NCBI RefSeq assembly: GCF_014648495.1
Contig: NZ_BMRF01000004.1
Coordinates: 186,001 to 250,000 of the forward strand
Direction of reading: 5' to 3'
Source: Actinomadura cremea
Lineage (GTDB): Bacteria; Actinomycetota; Actinomycetes; Streptosporangiales; Streptosporangiaceae
DNA length: 64,000 nucleotides
Position numbers and translations under genes: made by a program. Positions 60,557 to 64,000 of this stretch are shown piece by piece (position 1 is the stretch's first letter; each line of letters opens with the position of its first letter). Under the pieces are notes generated by a model. The model was not told the origin of the DNA. It saw only the letters and a program-made list of their open reading frames with translations, and did not search any database.

Positions 60557-62575
60557 ATGGGGACACACGGAGCCGTGACGGCGCGCGATGCGGTCCTGAC
60601 CCGGGACGGGGACGCCGCCCGCGCCCACGCCCTCGGCGAGGTGCTGCTCGGGCTCGCGCTGTTCGGGCTGTACCTGCTCGTGGCGATGCTGCCGGAGGAG
60701 CCGCGGGCACAGCTCGCGCGCGCGCACGGGATGACGTTGTACGAGCTGGAGCGGGTGCTCCACCTCGACGTGGAGCTCGCGCTCAACGAGTGGCTCGCGA
60801 ACCAGTCCGTCCTGCGGGTCCTGGCCAACTACGAGTACGCGATCACCTACGTCGCGAGCGCGCTCGCCCTGCTCGTCTGGCTGTTCCTGCGCCACCCCGA
60901 CCGGTACCGGACGGCCCGCACCGCGTTCATCCTGCTCAACGTCATCGCGCTCGCGTGCTTCACGCTGTACCCGGTGATGCCGCCGCGGCTGATGCCCGGC
61001 CTCGGCTTCGTCGACACCGTCCGGCTCGGCGGCACCTGGGGGTCGTGGGGGTCGCCGCTGGTCGAGCACGCCGACCGGTTCGCCGCGCTGCCGTCCCTGC
61101 ACATGGCGTGGACGCTGTGGGTCGGCGTCGAGCTGGCGCGGGTGAAGGCGCACCGGTCGGTGCAGGCGGTCAACGCCGTCCACATCATCGTCACCGGCTA
61201 CGTCATCATGGCGACCGCGAACCACTACCTGGTGGACGCGGCCGCGGCCGTCCCGCTCGTCGCCGTGTCGGTGTACGCGGCCGAACGGTTCGCGCGCCCG
61301 TCGGCCGAGCGCGTCCGCGCCCCGGACGCGTTCTTCCTCGCCGTCGAGACCGAACGGGCGCCGCAGCACACCGGCGGCGTCATCATGCTCGACACCTCCC
61401 GCGAGCCGCTGCACCGCGCCGACCTGATCCGCCTCGTCGCCGGGCGGATGGACCGGCTGCCCCGGTTCCGGCAGCGCCCGCACGGCACCGGACGCTGGCG
61501 GCGGCCCGTCTGGCGCGACCACCCGGCCCTCGACTGGGACTGGCACGTCGCCGAGCACCGCGTCGCGGGCATGGACGGGCTCCGCGAGGTGATCGCCCGC
61601 GTGCAGGCCGAGCCGTTCCCGCGCGACCGCCCGCTGTGGCGGATCCTCCTCGTGCGCGGCGCCGAACCGGGCCGCACCGCCGTCGTGTTCCTCATGCACC
61701 ACGTCGTCGCGGACGGCGTCGGCGTCGTCGCGCAGGCCGTGGCGCTGATGGAGCCCCCGCAGGACCCGCCCCCGGCCGGGCCGCCGCGCGGCCGGGTCCG
61801 CGCCGCGCTCACCGCCGCGGTGGGCACCATGATCGGCCTCGGCCAGCTCGCCGTGGACGTCGCCCCGCCCGCCCGGCTGCCCGCCGCCGGCACCCCCGAA
61901 CGCCGCTTCGGCACCCTGCACCTGCCGCTCGATCTCGTCCGGGACGTCGCCCGCCGGCACGGCGTCCGGGTGACGGACGTGGTGCTGTGCGCGGTCGCGG
62001 GCGGCCTGCACCGCGCCGCCCGTCCCGGCGGGAACGCGCGCGGGACGTGCCGCGTCGCCGTCCCGCTGATGATGCGGGCCCCCGGCGGCGCGATGGAGGG
62101 CAACCACACCAGCGCCGTCATGGTCGACCTGCCGATCGGGGCGATGCCCGAGACCGCGCGGCTCGCCGACATCGCCCGCCGCGGCAAGGTGCTGCGGTCG
62201 GGCACCCGCGCGCTGGCCGCCTGGTTCGTGATGCGCCAGGTCGGACGGCTGATGCCGGTGCCGCTGCACGCCCGGTTCGCCCGCGCCGCCTACAGCGAGC
62301 GCTTCCTGCAGGGCATCGTGTCGAGCCTGCCGGGTCCGGGCGGGCCGCTGCGCCTGGCGGGCGCCCCGCTCGCCGCCGTCTACCCGGTCGTCCCGCTCGC
62401 CCCGGGCGCGCCCCTCGCCGTCGCCGCGCTCGGCGTCTCCCGGGAGCTGTGCTTCGGCGTCTCGCTCGACCCCGGCCTGGTCGACGACGCCGACGCCCTC
62501 ACCGCCGCGATCGCCGACGTCATCGACGAACTGCACACCGACCCCGTCACGGAGACCCCCGCCGCCCGACCCTGA
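60557..62575 (+). CDS. Bifunctional PAP2 phosphatase / wax ester synthase-diacylglycerol acyltransferase-like protein
   Basis: This 672-residue fusion protein has an N-terminal membrane part (about 1-260) of the PAP2/inositolphosphotransferase type, with six helices and the motifs PSLH (His182) and NHYLVD (222-227). From about 265 a WES/DGAT acyltransferase follows, with the catalytic HHVVADG (His381, His382) and EGNHTS-like segment. The first half could remove phosphate from phosphatidic acid to give diacylglycerol and the second could acylate it to triacylglycerol. GGGGAG precedes the ATG. The fusion type is seen in other actinomycetes; the coupled reaction is an inference. Confidence 0.88.
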   Translation: MGTHGAVTARDAVLTRDGDAARAHALGEVLLGLALFGLYLLVAMLPEEPRAQLARAHGMTLYELERVLHLDVELALNEWLANQSVLRVLANYEYAITYVASALALLVWLFLRHPDRYRTARTAFILLNVIALACFTLYPVMPPRLMPGLGFVDTVRLGGTWGSWGSPLVEHADRFAALPSLHMAWTLWVGVELARVKAHRSVQAVNAVHIIVTGYVIMATANHYLVDAAAAVPLVAVSVYAAERFARPSAERVRAPDAFFLAVETERAPQHTGGVIMLDTSREPLHRADLIRLVAGRMDRLPRFRQRPHGTGRWRRPVWRDHPALDWDWHVAEHRVAGMDGLREVIARVQAEPFPRDRPLWRILLVRGAEPGRTAVVFLMHHVVADGVGVVAQAVALMEPPQDPPPAGPPRGRVRAALTAAVGTMIGLGQLAVDVAPPARLPAAGTPERRFGTLHLPLDLVRDVARRHGVRVTDVVLCAVAGGLHRAARPGGNARGTCRVAVPLMMRAPGGAMEGNHTSAVMVDLPIGAMPETARLADIARRGKVLRSGTRALAAWFVMRQVGRLMPVPLHARFARAAYSERFLQGIVSSLPGPGGPLRLAGAPLAAVYPVVPLAPGAPLAVAALGVSRELCFGVSLDPGLVDDADALTAAIADVIDELHTDPVTETPAARP

Positions 62576-62608
62576 CCCCGTCCTGGGCGGGAGTCGCGGC
62601 GCGTGAGG

Positions 62609-62640
62609 GAGCCCCGCGCCGGTCGGCCGGCGCGGGGCTC
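62609..62640. terminator. Bidirectional terminator hairpin
   Basis: A perfect 14-base stem, GAGCCCCGCGCCGG (62609-62622) with its complement (62627-62640), has a TCGG tetraloop. It sits between the convergent PAP2-acyltransferase and hpnH genes and would serve both. Confidence 0.82.
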
Positions 62641-62654
62641 GGTGGTCCCGGTGG

Positions 62655-63659
62655 TCACACGGCGCGCATCGCGCGCAGCGACTCCTTCAGCGAGCCCATC
62701 GTCGCGAACACCGACGTCGGCTCGTAGCCGCAGTGCGCCATGCAGTTCGCGCAGCGCGCGTCGCGGCCCCGTCCGTAGGAGTCCCAGTCGGTCTCCTCGA
62801 TCAGCTCCCGGTACGTCGCGGCGTGCCCGTCGTCCATCAGGTAGCAGGGACGCTGCCAGCCCTTGAGCGAGTACGACGGGATCGCCCACGCCGTGCAGGG
62901 GAAGTCGGCCTTCCCCTCCAGGAAGTCGAGGAACAGCGGCGAGTGGTTGAACCGCCAGCGCTTGCGGTTGCCGTTCGCGAACGCCTTCTGGAACAGCGAC
63001 CGCGTCTCCTGGACGCCGAGGAAGTGCTCCTGGTCGGGCGCCTTCTCGTACGCGTAGGCGGGCGAGATCATCATCTGGTCGACGCGCAGGTCGTCGTTGA
63101 GGTAGTTCAGCACCTCGATGACGGACTGCGGAGTGTCGGTGTTGAACACGGTCGTGTTGGTCGTGACGCGGAACCCGCGTTCCTTGCACATCTTGATGGC
63201 GGCGACGGCCTCGTCGAACACGCCCTCCTTGCAGACGGACGCGTCGTGCCGTTCGCGCAGGCCGTCGATGTGCACGGCCCACGCGAAGTACGGCGACGGC
63301 TCGAACTGGTCGATCTTGCGGGGGATGAGGGCGGCGTTCGTGCACAGGAACACGTACCGCCTCATCCGGATCAGCTCGCCGACCAGTTCGCCGATCTTCG
63401 GGTGCATGAGCGGTTCGCCGCCCGCGATCGACACCATCGGGGCGCCGCACTCGCGGATCGCGGCGACGGCCTGCTCGACCGGCATCCGCTGCTTGAGGAC
63501 GTCCGCCGGGTGCTGGATCTTCCCGCAGCCGGCGCACGCCAGGTTGCAGGCGAACAGCGGCTCCAGCTCGACCAGCAGCGGGAACTTCTCGCGGCGCGCG
63601 AGCTTGTTCTTCAGGACGTATCCGCCGACGCGCAGGCTCTGTCGCAGTGGCATGCCCAT
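62655..63659 (-). CDS. hpnH: Adenosylhopene synthase-type radical SAM enzyme (HpnH)
   Basis: This 334-residue radical SAM enzyme of hopanoid biosynthesis adds adenosyl to diploptene. Start MGMPLRQSLRVGGYVLKNKL, the [4Fe-4S] motif CNLACAGC (Cys38, Cys42, Cys45), SIAGGEPLMH and a C-terminal Cys cluster (RDARCANCMAHCGYEPTSVF) are family hallmarks. It starts two bases after the stop of the squalene-hopene cyclase gene, forming a co-transcribed pair. Confidence 0.95.
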   Translation of the reverse strand: MGMPLRQSLRVGGYVLKNKLARREKFPLLVELEPLFACNLACAGCGKIQHPADVLKQRMPVEQAVAAIRECGAPMVSIAGGEPLMHPKIGELVGELIRMRRYVFLCTNAALIPRKIDQFEPSPYFAWAVHIDGLRERHDASVCKEGVFDEAVAAIKMCKERGFRVTTNTTVFNTDTPQSVIEVLNYLNDDLRVDQMMISPAYAYEKAPDQEHFLGVQETRSLFQKAFANGNRKRWRFNHSPLFLDFLEGKADFPCTAWAIPSYSLKGWQRPCYLMDDGHAATYRELIEETDWDSYGRGRDARCANCMAHCGYEPTSVFATMGSLKESLRAMRAV

Positions 63660-63660
63660 G

Positions 63661-64000
63661 TCAGGTCTCCCGGGCGTACCGGCCCAGGGCGCTGACGGGG
63701 AACACCAGCCGGTACAGGTGGTAGTTGATGTAGAAGTCGCCGGGGAAGCCGGTGCCGGTGAAGTGGTCCTCGTCCCACGTGCCGTCCGGCCGCTGGTGCT
63801 CGATCAGCCAGCGGACGCCCCGGTCGACGGCCGGGCCGCGCTCGCCGGCGGCGAGGAGGGCGAGGAGCGCCCACGCGGTCTGCGACGGCGTCGAGGTGCC
63901 GCGCCCGATCCATCCCGGGTCGTCGTAGGAGCGCAGGTCCTCGCCCCAGCCGCCGTCGGCCCGCTGGTGGCGCTCGAGCCACCGCACGGCCCGCCGGATC
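63661..64000 (-). CDS. shc: Squalene-hopene cyclase, C-terminal part (cut by window edge)
   Basis: The last 112 residues of a squalene-hopene cyclase, which forms hopene from squalene at the membrane, are visible. Three repeats of the QW type are readable: RAVRWLERHQRADGGWGEDL, GTSTPSQTAWALLALLAAG and GVRWLIEHQRPDGTWDE. The end FTGTGFPGDFYINYHLYR is the conserved terminal block. The 5' part lies beyond the right edge. It is followed directly by hpnH. Confidence 0.95.
   Translation of the reverse strand, partial: IRRAVRWLERHQRADGGWGEDLRSYDDPGWIGRGTSTPSQTAWALLALLAAGERGPAVDRGVRWLIEHQRPDGTWDEDHFTGTGFPGDFYINYHLYRLVFPVSALGRYARET

Noticed and set aside
1-64000. Search for tRNA, rRNA, insertion sequences, prophage genes and CRISPR arrays
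   Set aside because: I found no cloverleaf, transposase, integrase, phage structural gene or regular repeat-spacer array by reading both strands. A dedicated scan could still find small RNAs.

Overview
The window is very GC-rich, uses GTG and TTG starts freely, and packs genes into operons with 4-base ATGA/GTGA/TTGA overlaps. With CebR/CelR, MalR, ROK and subtilisin-inhibitor families present, this fits a chromosome segment of an actinomycete. A Streptosporangiales genus such as Actinomadura is my guess from protein style, not a demonstrated placement. I see no tRNA, rRNA, insertion sequence, prophage or CRISPR array.

Layout: (1) 1-2812, a 2-oxo acid dehydrogenase operon (E1 alpha, E1 beta, E2 cut by the window edge) facing a GntR/FCD regulator. 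(2) 3626-7953, a second GntR/FCD regulator facing ycsG-pxpB-pxpC-ycsI, a 5-oxoproline module without pxpA. (3) 7987-9321, a membrane Ser/Thr kinase with an outside CBM2-like domain. (4) 9335-20448, a sugar regulon: binding protein, two permeases, GH31 alpha-xylosidase, GH1, LacI regulator and secreted GH3, with shared TCGAARCGCTTCGA operators. (5) 20637-25058, a methyltransferase, a subtilisin-inhibitor protein, a Hint-containing polymorphic toxin with candidate immunity gene, and a deaminase. (6) 25082-30982, a cellobiose cluster (cebEFG-bglC-cebR). (7) 31095-37336, a maltose/alpha-glucoside cluster (malEFG-aglA-malR). (8) 37391-42530, assorted enzymes including a TetR/MpaB pair with twin operators. 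(9) 42535-45975, a 1146-residue STAND-like NTPase fused to a phosphotransferase domain. (10) 46073-49928, a DUF1349 protein, a glycosidase-like protein, a flavin-dependent oxidoreductase, and a second secreted toxin with candidate immunity gene. (11) 50065-53607, an NMT1-type ABC importer with a DUF6282-like hydrolase. (12) 53765-58442, a ROK regulator facing an Entner-Doudoroff operon (edd-glk-eda). (13) 58567-60346, a headless LysR remnant and a PadR/DUF1707 operon. (14) 60557-64000, a PAP2-acyltransferase fusion and hopanoid genes (hpnH, shc).

The middle of the window is a plant-polysaccharide and glucan region. Three ABC sugar importers lack their own ATPase and probably share one encoded elsewhere, as MsiK does in Streptomyces. 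Imported oligosaccharides are cut by intracellular GH1, GH31 and GH13 enzymes, and glucose can enter the Entner-Doudoroff genes after phosphorylation by the linked glucokinase. A CebR-type operator occurs in front of both the cellobiose importer and the GH31/GH3 regulon, linking the two. The most novel-looking items are the two toxin-immunity pairs, the STAND-phosphotransferase fusion, and the CBM2 kinase beside the polysaccharide regulon.
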